Shown here piece by piece: positions 8,257 to 19,269 of a stretch of DNA of 64,000 nucleotides. How positions within the stretch are numbered: the stretch's first letter is position 1; the number at the start of each line of letters is the position of its first letter. The translations under genes were made by a program, and so were the position numbers. Under the pieces are notes generated by a model, which was not told the origin of the DNA, made no database searches, and worked only from the letters and a program-made list of their open reading frames with translations. The DNA is from Nematostella vectensis (Eukaryota > Cnidaria > Anthozoa > Actiniaria > Edwardsiidae): assembly GCF_932526225.1 (NCBI RefSeq), contig NC_064042.1:8776540-8840539 (forward strand), read 5' to 3'.

Positions 8257-8531
8257 ACCGCTGCGATGTCAGATAGGACGGGTGCGAACCACTCCCGAGC
8301 GCGCCTCTCGATGCCGCGCATCCTCTGCCCTTCACGATTCGCTCCGCAGGGGCGACACAGCCGCGTCTCCGACTGAGTCCCTATGCCGCAGCCCCTGCAC
8401 GGCACGGGGAGGGGGCTGCCCTTACGGAGCCTTTGGAGGTGCACCTTGCAGTAGGTGTCCAAGCACCTCCGGCCGCACGTGTTTGCGCGGCCGATCCTTA
8501 GCCACCCGCAGTAATCTTTTCCCCGCCCCAT
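8250..8531 (-). CDS. Small Cys-rich zinc-binding protein
   Basis: This is a 93-residue protein from ATG 8531. Cysteines are arranged as YCGWLRIGRANTCGRRC, then YCKVH, PCRGCG and LCRPCG, giving at least two likely zinc-binding sites followed by a basic Arg-rich stretch. Proteins of this plan are frequent near the ends of PLV-type elements. Nucleic-acid binding or transcription control is a reasonable inference, but no named family is claimed. It is the outermost - strand gene and is transcribed toward the polymerase unit. The earlier TTG at 8585 is not needed because an ATG with intact motifs is available. Confidence 0.65.
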   Translation of the reverse strand: MGRGKDYCGWLRIGRANTCGRRCLDTYCKVHLQRLRKGSPLPVPCRGCGIGTQSETRLCRPCGANREGQRMRGIERRAREWFAPVLSDIAAVN

Positions 8532-8587
8532 CCTTCGAACGCTCGGTATACCACAGGACACACGAATGTCTAATTGAAAACCCAACG

Positions 8588-8786
8588 CCTAATTAATTAT
8601 TCATGCACGCGAAGCACCGGCCCTAATTGGTTATTCATGCACGCGAAACACCTGCCCCTAATTGATTATTCGTGTTCGCGAAATCTATTTTGCCTACATT
8701 AACTTTTGCCGATTGTTTACGTACGTGAAATCGATTTGGCCTACATTAGCTTTTGCCGATTGTTTATGTACGCGAAACATTATCTG
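8588..8786. repeat. Five iterated subterminal repeats with CGCGAAA-like core
   Basis: Three units of 34-36 bases start with CCTAATT (8588, 8622, 8657), and two of 47 bases start with CCTACATTA (8693, 8740). All end in a related core, TAYGYACGCGAAA or a one- to three-base variant. They lie at the right edge of the virus-like block, just before AT-rich DNA. Position and iteration suggest a terminal recognition region for integrase or a replication origin. Confidence 0.65.
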
Positions 8787-10284
8787 CCTGATATATAGAG
8801 ACGGTGCTGGGAGGCCCGGAGGGGCGATCCACGCCTCCCACCAGTTCCTCTGAAACCCCCCAGTCCCCCCCTTTTTAGATCGATAAAAGTGCCCCAAGAT
8901 AACATACTCATATCAGGATACAGGGGGAGGGTGGGAATGGTTGATATCTACCCCCCTGTTTGGGTGAAATAATTGAAAGTTACTTTGTTAAAGAAAATAA
9001 GTGTCTGAGGGACGGGAGGTAATGTCCATGTGCCTTCACCTGCTTGACTTTGCTGACGCTACATTCCAACTCAGCGTGAAGTATCGTTAGATCTATGTAG
9101 TTACCTACTAAGAACCACTGGATCATTTAAAAGCCGTCTATCCGGCCATCATCCACCCCAATTTTGAAAACCATACCCGCCCCCTGCCCAGTGTTGAATG
9201 CATGTTCAGTAGAGTGCGGTTGTCGTAGTTCGTATTGCGCTTTGTATAAGAGCTCTTTTTTTTTTCAATGAATGAAATCATTCGAACATACATTAATTTA
9301 AAAAAAAAATACCAATAAAATTGGTCTATAGTTTTTGCAACTTCTGCGTCTCCAAATTTGAACGATATGAGAAATCGTGGCTATTTTAAGTTTGTATGGG
9401 TATATAGTGTCCCTTGCGATATGCTAATGATTAGGGATTGTGCAATAATTATCAGGAGGGGGTTGTTATGGCAATCTGATCATCAGATGGGGGCTCATCA
9501 ATTTATAAAATACACGAGCACCTTCTCCAAGGAGATTCGCAACAGAGCGGGAAGAGGAAGGATAAGGTAATGTATCCCTGTCGCCTTTCCACCGAATACA
9601 GCCCTTCGAAAAACTGTATTTGGACCAAATCGTTCCGCGATGATTTTTATACGTTTTCGCTAGGCCCAAAAAGCTTGTGTTGTTTGTACACCATGTTGTT
9701 GCTGTGTAGTAGTTCACTAGCAATTGTCTTTGTCTTGTGGTCAGTCGAGCGAGACGATACCAGCAATGCTGACCGATGTTGGCGCTGCCGTTTCCACGGG
9801 GTTAATAAGTAAATTACTGCTTTGCTTCATATAAAGGCGAGAGGAAAACGTTTTGGTAGAATTCACAACGTAAAGACCATTTCTTAAAACTCTTGTACAG
9901 TTAAGGCCAAAACAGGAGTAAATGGGTTATTCAGTTACAATTTTATCTCAGCAGACACACTAAAAAAACCCGGCAGAGACATGTTATTCTTTATTACTTT
10001 TTACCTATATTTTTTCTTTTCTACTAATTATGGTCTTACACAACTCCGCTGATGGCAAGGAGAACTTGTTTTATAGTCCTAAAAATCTTACTTATGAAAC
10101 TTAGATGGACCCCTAAGTTGTAGAATGCAAAGATGATGGTTGGATGTTTTAAGGTTTTTTGAATGATTTTGCAGATTTTTTTTTAAAACCTTTTCGCACT
10201 AGCAATGATTAACATGCTATTTCAATTAAGTTTGACATTAAGAAAATGGCAAGTGGAACAATACCCTGGTTCCAGAGCCTCGGT

Positions 10285-10477
10285 AGTGGAACAAAGTTTG
10301 ACTAACAATATTGTTTTCTTGTGTTAAAAAATGCGTTAAATATTCCTTTTGACGTTTATTATAATAATATGCTTACTACCGTAGTAAGCATATTAAATAT
10401 TAATAAACGTCAAAAAGAGTTTTTAATGCATTTTTTAACACAAGAAAACAATATTGTTAGTCAAACTTTGTTCCACT
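10285..10477. repeat. 193-bp foldback palindrome
   Basis: Arms of about 95 bases are reverse complements around the single base at 10380; the inner arm is GCTTACTAC / GTAGTAAGC. The outer arms begin AGTGGAACAAAGTTTG and end with its complement. A few mismatches and small indels exist near the centre. No TIR-specific protein gene is present. It is probably a MITE-like or snapback element. Confidence 0.8.
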
Positions 10478-10610
10478 TGCGACGACAATTTTCGATATTT
10501 CACTGACAACCCAAAACGACGAGAATATCACGGGATCTCGAGAACTTCCGAAATCCATTTAGTTCGTTATCATTATTCATTAGCCCAACTCATCTATTAT
10601 TCATTATTTA

Positions 10611-11740
10611 TTAACTCATTACAAGAGACCATGATGTAAGAGAACGAATCCCCCGTATTAGGGTATGTTCCAATGATGACGTCCGTGAAAGCTATTTTTA
10701 GAACAACCAGTTATTTTTAGATAGACCTCTGATTGGTCCGCGCTCACGTTTCCTAGTAGCAACATGAGTCTTACGCGCGATCACATCTTGAGCGATGCGA
10801 ACCGGCAAAGGATGTTTTGGAAATCTTTTTGACCGAAAATACCTTCCTTTTTTGCGAACGCTGTGAAAATAATGTTCCATAGAGGACACTGGATCCAATC
10901 AACCGTTTCTGGGACATTGTAATGCATAGAGTGCGTAATTTTAGGATCTGGCATCAACTTCCGCAGGAAAAATTTTTACTGCTGATTCGCAAATTATAAA
11001 ACAACAATCAATCATAAATCTGTGTTTACAAAACAATTCCCTTTTGATGAAAAAGATACATCCAGAACTTCATACCATTATATTCACACTGATATTGTGG
11101 TTATTAAGACATGTATTTCACAAATAAAAGATTTCAAGTCTTTATAATGAAGAATAAATTTTTATTCCAGTGGCAAGGGTTTCTTGAGTGACATGATTTT
11201 TTAACATTTGCGATGAGAATTGAAGTTCATTCATCTAAAAAAATTGAAGATCAAAGAGCCGTCTTGTATTAAAATACATAACATAGATTCTGATAATGCC
11301 TAGGATTCTATCTCACCGAATTGCAGAGATAAAGAACTTTTTAGGAGTCTGCACGATGCATCTTGAATGAACTCCAAACTCGCCGTCTCCCCGACGTATT
11401 CCCGTTCAATTATTTAAATAACATTTAGATAACTTAACATCAGATAACTTAACAGATACCAGTACACCACCCTACGAGTAGCATTGTGATCATGAGCTAT
11501 GAGGAGCAGCTAAAAGGATAAAAACAGGTAGCGAACGAAGTAAAAGGTGCAGAGGGAAACATTTTTGTTGTGAAAATGTACTAGCTCACGAGGTGCCCAT
11601 AACCAAATATGGCGCGAAGAACCATATATGGATGCTATGATTGAAAAGCTCGCGCAATCTAAAAGTAGCTTTCATGGACGACATGGGCCACGGGGATTCG
11701 TTCTCTTATATCATGGTCTCTTGCTCATTATTAACTCATT
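10611..11740. repeat. Inverted-repeat pair about 1.1 kb apart
   Basis: Left arm 10611-10702 (starting TTAACTCATTACAAGAGACC) and right arm 11657-11740 are clear reverse complements with scattered differences. They include the shared GAGAACGAATCCCC block. The interior has no coding signal. It could be a non-autonomous DNA transposon or two oppositely inserted copies of a short repeat. Confidence 0.65.
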
Positions 11741-12899
11741 TCCATGCCATTTGTGGCGATAGAATCGAGGAAAAGCTAGAAAAAATTAATTTGCCTCTTC
11801 TTTTGTAAAATATTTCATTTTCATTAATCGCCCGAAAAGTGAAAAGTAGAATTGCGGAAACTAGTCACGGATTCCTAAAATGCCGATACAAATAAGTGTA
11901 AAGTAAACTAAGTAAAGCTTGTGACAACAATACAATGGCTTTTTATTCTATTAGTAATGATTTGGCAAATGTTGATTTTCCAGTGACTAGTATAAAAGCA
12001 TTTCATAATTTCTAGTCGGCAGTGTTAATTTTCTAAGAATATTTGTTAATGACCTCTCGTGTTCTATGGAATTTAGGGCAATAATTTACAAAAATAATTA
12101 TCTAAAACCATTCCTTAGGTGATCGTCAGTTGTAAATGTGAGCTGAGCCTCAATCTGGTGCCGCACGATTGTGAAGCAGAGGCCACATTTTTTTCTAGTC
12201 GACATTTTTGGATAAGTTTTTATAGAAGGATATTACCCGTCAGCTTGTGACGGTGAATTTGAGAAAAATCAAAAAAAAAATATTCAATAATAAAAACATT
12301 CAAGGAATATATATGCTGACAGCAGAGCTTATGACAAGACACGAATTAGCACTTATACAAATGAATTAATAATTCCCAAGACTCTACATCGTCTACACAA
12401 TATTGCTTTCTCCAAACCCATGAACAAACAAATAAAAAGTGGTAATGTAGATAGACAATAATCGTTTGACACATCCGTGATCGATGTAAGTACAGAACTT
12501 TCTCCCCAACTGTTTTTATACTCAAAGAATTCTATCTAATAAATTCAACTTCAATACAAACCGTAAATTGTTTAATTTGGTTGCCAGTAGCCGACTTAGC
12601 ATAACGATTTTAAACGTTAATTTGTTTTAAAAAACAAATTCATGCAAATCTCGGGAGCAAATTAATTTTTTTTCTACTTCTATAGATGACATAGTAACTA
12701 CCGCACACTATAGCTTGAATTATTTTGAGTTTTTTATTTTTAGATTTGATTTTGTCGCTTCGATTGCTTAAGGGTGTACTGACATCTGTGCTAAGGAAAA
12801 GTGAATATAGCATAAAGGCCTTGTAGAAAGTCATGAGGGACTGACATTTGCCAAGTTGGCCAACAAAAGTGTGCTGACTCTTATGATGACGTTACCCCG

Positions 12900-12920
12900 T
12901 GACGTCATAATGTGACGTCA
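12900..12920. promoter_or_regulatory. Two TGACGTCA (CRE/ATF-type) boxes
   Basis: Perfect 8-base palindromes occur at 12900-12907 and 12913-12920, with a related TGACGTT shortly upstream. CREB/ATF-type factors bind this consensus. They lie about 0.9 kb upstream of the PAN/F5-8C gene, so regulation of that gene is possible but unproven. Confidence 0.35.
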
Positions 12921-13842
12921 TAGATACAGATAAAAGCAAATATTCAAAGTAATTTTGCTCGAAAACAAATATTGTATACGTTTTATGAATCTTGAGGGAT
13001 GGGTGCATTTAGCCAAGCATGCGTTTTAGAAATGATTGAGTTATTGTTTTTTTTTATGATTTTTCAAAGGTCCAGAAATCCAGATTATTTGATATAGTCT
13101 TTTAGATTAACGCTAAATCCATGCTTGGCTATATGAAGGAAGTTTTAATAAAAAAGAATACAGAAAATATTTTGAGTTCTGAAATAATTTGGCGACAAAA
13201 AAGCTTTTTTTTTTTAGACAACGCAGAACCGGAAGTGAAACAAAGCCCGCGCGTGCACATTCGGCCTGCTCAGACACACTGATATCTCACATGATAAAAT
13301 TGAAATGAAGTTTAAAAACAAATACCAATAGTGTTTCGTGCTATTTACACTTCAAACTTCAAACGATATCCGTCATGCAATGATGAAAATTGAAAAAGTA
13401 TTTTAAAATTCTGATACAGCGCGCGCTACTTTGAAATAAGATTTTCAGTGCGTGCGCGAGCGTTTGGCAACCGGTGTTTGCAGCGCGCGCAGGTAGTGAA
13501 TATGGAAAACTTTGGCTTCAAAAATGTTGTCTTAACTAAATCTCCGCTGAATCTTCGTTTTGAAAAAATATGGGAAATATCATCACCCGAAAAGGCTGAT
13601 ATCAACTTAAAGTCAATTTTTGGGAAATTTTACTTCAGGAAAGCTTGGAATGACGAATTCTGTGTTATGCATATGCGCGCGCTCAACGCCACCAGCGTAG
13701 CAATGTCGTTACTGAGCAACACTAATGTCAGTACACCCTTGAAGATTTTGCTTGTCCCTTTTTGTTTCTCGCAACCTTCTTGGCATTGGCTCCCCTGCTT
13801 GTGGGTAGGGCAGATAATTTAATCATGATTTTTGATTGACAG

Positions 13843-16800
13843 ATGCTCACAGATATACTTTGCGTGGCCGCTCTCTGGCTGGTGCGTGTGACGTCATTAC
13901 ACGCCGAACAGGTGTTCGTTTCTAGAGGAGACAGCAGCTTTGAGTTTGCAAATTTCAATTTATTGGAAAACAAGATGCTACAAGCTCTTCAAATAATCGC
14001 CGCCGTTAACACGAAAGACATTGTCGATTGCGCGTTAGAGTGTCTCAAAAAAGAATCATGTCAGTCTGTCAATTATAAAGATAAGTCATGTGACCTACTG
14101 GACGCCACGAAGTATAACAACGAGTCTGCACTCCAACTCGGCAGCGGTGTCACTCATTTGTTTCTCAAGGTGAGAATAAGGGAATGCATGAGAAATACAC
14201 TAATGAGCACATCGAAGGTAACTGCTAGCCCGGCTGGGTTCTGCTGTTTTTAAAATTTTATACTAGCCTTGACAGTCTATATGTACCAGCTAGCTGTCTC
14301 TTCTTTGAGGTTTGCGTTAGGAAGCACTTGATCGGCTTGCACTCTTGTTCAAAAACAATGCATTTATTCTGATTAGCCCCCGATTACAGCCAGTTATTAG
14401 CACCTAACCCCCCCCCCCCCCCCTCCCTCACAAAAACACACCCCTCCTGAAGGGGGGGATTAGATCTCTAAGGATTGCAGGCCCGTAGCCAGGCTTTTGA
14501 GCAGGGGGGCTCGTTTACCCATTTAGCGGACCATTTTCTCTTATGTAGCTCGTCCTACCTCTTAATTTTTCTTAATTAGAGCGGGCCTTACGGGCCTATA
14601 TGGGAATCCTTGGTTATCTGTTTAGTCAGCCTCTGTGATTCATCTCACTGTAGTTCTTGGTTCTATCCTTAGTCAGCCTGTGATTCATCTCACAGTAGTT
14701 ATTGGTTTTATCTTTAGTCAGCCTTTGATTCGTCTGACAGTAGTTCTTGGTTCTATCAGTCAGCCTGTGATTTGTCTCCTTGTCGTAACGGAGCAACCTG
14801 CCATCCACTACACAACAATGGCTCATACCGCTTTGCATGCAGACTCCATTACATCGGGCAAATGTGAGGTAGGTGGTACAATACGAACACGCCATGAATG
14901 CGCAACACACGATCACGCGACACACGGACAGAACACACGAACACACGGACGGAACACACGAACACGCAACACACGGACGGAACTCACGAAGACGCAACAC
15001 ACGAACACGCAGCACACGGACATGCAACACACCAAAACGCAACACACGGACATGCAACCGCAGAAACACAACACACAAAGCCAAAAACCAATTGCCGATT
15101 CCCAGAAAAATCTTTTTCAATCAATGTCCGTTTTTTTCGAAATGGTCTAATGAGAGCCTTGGGATAGCGCGCGGTAGATGTAGTGTAGGACTAATTCTAC
15201 AAGATGGAGGAAAGCTCTTGACTTTTACTTTTCAAGTGGTTAAATACGCGGAGAAAGGATGGGAGACAACTCCCAAATATGGTGATATCAATCAATGGCT
15301 GTCGTTTGTCTAAATGGTCTTAAAGAGCCTGGGCCGAGCGCGCGGGAGACCTGTGGTATTCTAAAACGTTAGGGACTAGGCTCCATAATCAAGATGGCTG
15401 CCAGCAAAATCGTATTAATCCACCACCTCTAGATTTTAATCAAAATAACTAGTCCTTTTTAGACTTGTGCTGTGAGATACACCAGTGGAATGGATCACAT
15501 ATACGCCATTTCTAGCAAGTGAATATCTTTAACCTAGAAAATAATTTTTTTTACTTGTACATGACTGGACTCATTGATAGGGATGATATGCATAGCTTTT
15601 TTAGAAAAAAATGCCCAAGAAAACATCAGATTCAGGCAAGCTTTTGTGATAAGATTACTTTGACGGTGAATATATAGGAAAAATATCAAAAGTGGGTTGA
15701 CACTGCTGCTTTAAATTTATAAAGGCAAATACTTTATAGAATTTGGGCTCCCTGTGGTTTCCCCAATGGTTTTAACATAAAAAATTATCTGTTAGAATAT
15801 CAGCCATAACTAAATGGAGGCTTGTTTGTCAATCAAGCAGAATTTGCTTACACTGTTGTATGCACCTAAGCTTGCGAAAAAGGCATTGTTCTCAGGCAGT
15901 GAGGCAAGCATAATTTCTTAGGGTGTGTAGGTAAACACATTGACCCCTCAACCGGCCTGTACCGGCTTTAGGAAGTACACAACTCAAAAAATTCATAAAT
16001 TCAAAATAAACACAACAAGATGAAGATACTCAGGCATCAGTCTAAGGGATAAATGGTCTTGAAGATATGCATCCAACCAAGGTGTTGGCAACTACTCTTA
16101 AGCCAAATTAGCACAGGTTCTTTTACAAATTTCAAACCGAACAAGAAAGGAAAGCAGAATCACCCCTCTCAATAAAACGCTCAAAATACAACACAAGGGA
16201 GAGAGATCAGCAAACACAGCTCAAGGCACAAATAGATACCTTTATTCTGATCCTCCAGGTTCATTTCCATTGCCTCAAAACACAATGTCCACTCCTTGAA
16301 GGATTGTACAACCACGAAGATGTCTTTACGTATTGCAAAGCATTCTAGGAGATCCAGGGAAAAATTCACGAGGGGAGGGCCAGTCAACACTCCTCTCCCC
16401 AAAGTCAGATGATTTTTTATAAGTCTTTTTACCCCGAAGCCAAACAAATCAATTCCAGGTCATACAGACCCAGAATAGCAGTGTAAACAATTTTGGAATC
16501 AATTTGGTTTCAGAAAAGACAGCATTTAGGAGAGCTGTGGTAATTCATTAGAAAATTTTTTATGAAAAATACAAGCAACCATCAACTTGTGCTGGCTTCA
16601 GCACAACGACGAGGGATTAAAAGTGGGGACCGCAAAGCACTGTTGGAAAGCTTGGATACCGCTGACTAGGTGCAGCTGTGTTTGACTTTGACGGGCTGTA
16701 TAAAACTCAGAATAGGGGGGGAGGTATCTGTTTTCAGTCTGTTTTTTTGTAAATTCAGCTCAAAAATAGCCAGGAGTCAATGGGTTAAACACAAATTCCT

Positions 16801-18484
16801 GCAAGTGTACGTGGAAATTATCGACTTACAAAGCTCTAGAGCGATCAAAAAGCAAAAAAATGATTGAAGCGGACTCCCAAATATGGTATGTAATGCCTAA
16901 TAAGGAAATGACCGAGCGAGCTAGAAAAACGACAGTTTTTTTTTAAATAATATTGACTGATATAGGCGACCCATAGGCTCCTGTCCCTATGCGCATGAAC
17001 GCTTCTGGAGACCGGCAATGCATGCGCGTGCGCCTTTTTTGTACATTTGAGTGGAAAAAATACATAAATATAGGAAAAAATACATATTTTTCCTTTTACT
17101 TTATTCTGTAAAATCAGATAAGAAATGAAGTTTATTCTTCCCTATTTGCAGTGGATGGTTTCTCTTCCTCGTATCTCGTTTTTTAGTGGGTAGATTGGGC
17201 TTGTTTTGAGGTTAAAATGCGACTTCAAAGACATAAAATACACGGGAAGAATAAGCGTTCATGCACATAGGGTGCGAACGAACTAAAAAAACGACGCTTT
17301 GAAAATATAATTTTTAGTATGTGAAATGAAATTTTATGTGTTTCATAAAGTGAAGGTCAATATGCGGGATATTTGCATGCACTAAAACTAGCTCCATTTA
17401 ACGCCAACAGAGGTGTGTAGTGGACCGGCGCTGGGGATCGAGGACGGTCGGATCAAAGCTGCTCAGATGTCCCAATCTTCCTATGTGAACAATGACCCAA
17501 TCTACGGCCCAGACCGCGCGCGACTCAATCTTGCCAGCCATCCCTATGGCGCTCAGCTCAGAGTGGACGACAGTGATGGGGGCTGGTTCAAGATCGACCT
17601 CCTCAACACTCACGTGATCACAGCGTTTGCGATGCAGGGATATGGCGCATCTGGTTCTCAGGCGTACGTCACATCGTTCCTTATTTCCTCGTCCGATGAT
17701 AATTCCAATTGGTCGTCGGTAGAGGATACCCCTGATCTCCTAAGGTAAAGATTCCAACAAATAAAGTAACACCAAACCTCAATTCAGAATCGCTTGCCCC
17801 TTCTAAACAATTGTAGGATACTTTGAATCCACCAGGCTTACAATTTGCTGGTTTATTTGAATAAATTGAAAACTGTCGGGCATTTAGTCTATTGAAGACC
17901 TTTCCCGACAGTTGTAACAGATAAAATTCAGTGTCACTTTGATAACGATTTTATAATTGTACACAAGCAAGGGAAAACGTTCAATTCCGACAAAAAAGCT
18001 CAATTCAGATTTTCTTGCCCTTTCTCAACAAATATAGAATACTTTGAACTCACAAGGTCGACAATTTACTGGGTTATTTTAAGAAACTGAAAACTATCGG
18101 GCATTTAGTCCATTGAGGACCACGTATATTTATTTTCTTGTTCATTTATCTATTGAAGAATCACGAGCGGGAATTCAGACACTGAGACATTTTCCAAAAC
18201 AGATTGAAAAGCTTTTCAATCTTGTATGTAATCAATCCCAAACGTATTCCATGCATTCCCACTACCCACGGCTTTGTTGGTCTGCCTGTGATGTTTGAGC
18301 AAGAATCATGAATAATGGCTCAAAAATATTATTACAGATTTTCCCTGGCAACACCGATAACACTGGGATTTTGAAGACCACCTTTTCTCCGCCTGTGATT
18401 GGTCGGTACTTCAAGATCAACACCAAGACTTGCTCTGCATACTGCACCTTCCGATTGGAAATCTACGGCTGTGTCAATGTTTAA
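13843..18484 (+). CDS. Secreted PAN/apple plus F5/8-type-C protein (3 exons found)
   Basis: Exons are 13843-14169, 17413-17744 and 18338-18484. Exon 1 encodes a signal peptide (MLTDILCVAALWLVRVTSLHA) and a PAN/apple-like domain with Cys 63, 67, 73 and 83; it ends AAG|GTGAGA at a codon boundary. Exon 2 (acceptor AACAGAG|GTG, phase 0) encodes CSGPALGIEDGRIKAAQ...DRARLNLA...WFKIDLLNTHVITAFAMQGYG, the core of an F5/8C discoidin domain. Exon 3 completes it with FPGNTDNT...GRYFKI...FRLEIYGC and a stop. Such proteins act outside the cell in adhesion or glycan binding. Exon 2 ends with two spare bases, while exon 3 needs phase 0, so a tiny exon is missing or an indel breaks the frame. I cannot tell which. 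Confidence 0.75.
14477..14604. repeat. Fragment of CAGGCCCGTA-type TIR element
   Basis: It starts with GCAGGCCCGTAGCCAGG and ends near CTTACGGGCCTAT, resembling both ends of the complete element at 22564-22823. A C-rich run (14407-14422) precedes it. Confidence 0.45.
14622..14780. repeat. About 46-bp tandem repeat, 3.4 copies
   Basis: AGTCAGCC starts units at 14624, 14671, 14717 and 14758, each followed by TGATTC or TGATTT, TCTCAC-like and GTAGTT(C/A)TTGG blocks. The copies are diverged, with periods of 47, 46 and 41 bases. Confidence 0.75.
14886..15072. repeat. 15-bp CACACGGACATGCAA-type minisatellite
   Basis: About a dozen degenerate units alternate CACACGGAC and CACACGAACACGCAA forms. 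Long open frames on both strands here are products of the repeat. Confidence 0.7.
17781..18122. repeat. Diverged tandem duplication in intron 2
   Basis: About 125 bases at 17781-17905 (TTCAGAATCGCTTGCCC ... GGGCATTTAGTCTATTGA) recur at 18004-18122 as TTCAGATTTTCTTGCCC ... GGGCATTTAGTCCATTGA. The offset is about 220 bases. Confidence 0.65.
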
Positions 18485-18518
18485 AGAGCCCTACTCAGCC
18501 AAACATTTGTTATCGTTA

Positions 18519-18840
18519 AGGCCTGGCTAAGCATTCAAACATGTTTGTCAAACATTTCGTTTGTCGCAAATGTTTGTATGTTTAGCCACCCACAAAACAT
18601 GGCACTCAATTGGCTTCCACAACACGTACAGATGTTTGAACGAGATCAAAACATTTAGGTTGAACGCAAATGTTTTATCGTTTAGCCACTAACCACACAA
18701 AACATTGCGCGCGCTTCGTGATTTTATCGAATCGCCGCTCGAAATTCCCATGGCGCCACTTTGATCATTAGCCACTTCGCCAAACATGCTCCCGCGAGCG
18801 TTCGATTTCAATGTTTGACAAACATGATTGAATGTCTATA
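18519..18840. mobile_element. GGCCTGGCTAA-family MITE, partly degraded right end
   Basis: The left end AAGGCCTGGCTAAGCATTC is shared with the elements at 49411 and 53937. ATTCAAACATGTTTGTCAAACATT on the left is mirrored by AATGTTTGACAAACATGATTGAAT near 18815-18838. It lies 35 bases after the PAN/F5-8C stop. Confidence 0.5.
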
Positions 18841-18863
18841 GAAACATGTTCTGTGTACATCTA

Positions 18864-18892
18864 TTTCCGATGGGGAATCTACGGCTGTGAGG
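18864..18892 (+). repeat. Partial duplicate of the end of F5/8C exon 3
   Basis: TTCCGATGGGGAATCTACGG followed by CTGTG differs at two of 25 bases from exon 3 at about 18449-18473. The two are separated by the MITE at 18519-18840. Confidence 0.55.
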
Positions 18893-19197
18893 CTTCCAGC
18901 TTGCCCAAGAAAAAATCGTTAATCACCGAGTCATCAGCCCTGCATTTGTTATTGTTTTCGTTTCGTATCGTTGGAAGATACATTATACAATAAAATCTCA
19001 AAATACCCGTATAAAAACAAAAGTTTTACATTTACCAGATTTTGAAAATATTGAAATAGCTTCCATGCAGATGAAAAAGATGCCTTCTTACACTTGGCAT
19101 TCTGCTAGAGTGAGAAAGTGTTGGTTAAAAGAGACATTTTTTTGTACAAACTAAAATCTGTCTTGTGTCCTAAGGGAAAGTTCATTTATTATCCCGA

Positions 19198-19199
<2 letters not shown>

Positions 19200-19249
<50 letters not shown>
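19200..19249. repeat. 50-base poly-G tract
   Basis: An uninterrupted G run. It is prone to G-quadruplex formation and to assembly length error. Apparent proteins across it are homopolymer artefacts. Confidence 0.9.
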
Positions 19250-19250
<1 letters not shown>

Positions 19251-19269
19251 GCGTGAGGATTTTGATGAT

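Larger units (their letters stand above)
1..8790. mobile_element. Endogenous Polinton-like virus (right part, left end outside window)
   Basis: A GC-rich block with tightly packed, intronless ORFs ends abruptly against AT-rich host DNA. The gene set is that of Polinton-like viruses: a probable double-jelly-roll capsid C-terminus, an A32-like packaging ATPase, small membrane proteins, an rve integrase, a zinc-ribbon protein, and a polymerase-like/SF1-helicase/HNH gene. The + strand genes run from the left edge to 4361, and the - strand genes converge on the same point (4362). Integrase and polymerase-helicase are broken, so this copy is probably a fossil. The right border is placed at about 8790, where the last iterated repeat ends and base composition changes; no left terminus is available to define a TIR. 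The family assignment is from recognised motifs, not from a search. Confidence 0.8.
8791..13842. other. AT-rich intergenic DNA without a convincing gene
   Basis: No ORF here has a recognisable domain or coherent splice pattern. The region contains a foldback palindrome (10285-10477), an inverted-repeat pair (10611-10702 with 11657-11740), a pair of TGACGTCA boxes and many A/T runs. Confidence 0.6.
14170..17412. other. Intron 1 of the PAN/F5-8C gene, repeat-filled
   Basis: The intron holds a poly-C tract, a fragment of the CAGGCCCGTA repeat family, two minisatellites and AT-rich DNA to 17412. A pair of CCCTATGYGCATGAACGCTT inverted sequences (about 16986-17005 and 17251-17272) flanks AT-rich DNA near the end. 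I see no further exon. Confidence 0.5.

Noticed and set aside
13448..13822. 124-residue open frame before the PAN gene
   Set aside because: No domain, no coding-like codon pattern and no link to the PAN exon by splice signals.
14626..15313. Long Thr/His/Arg-rich open frames on both strands
   Set aside because: They coincide with two minisatellites inside an intron.
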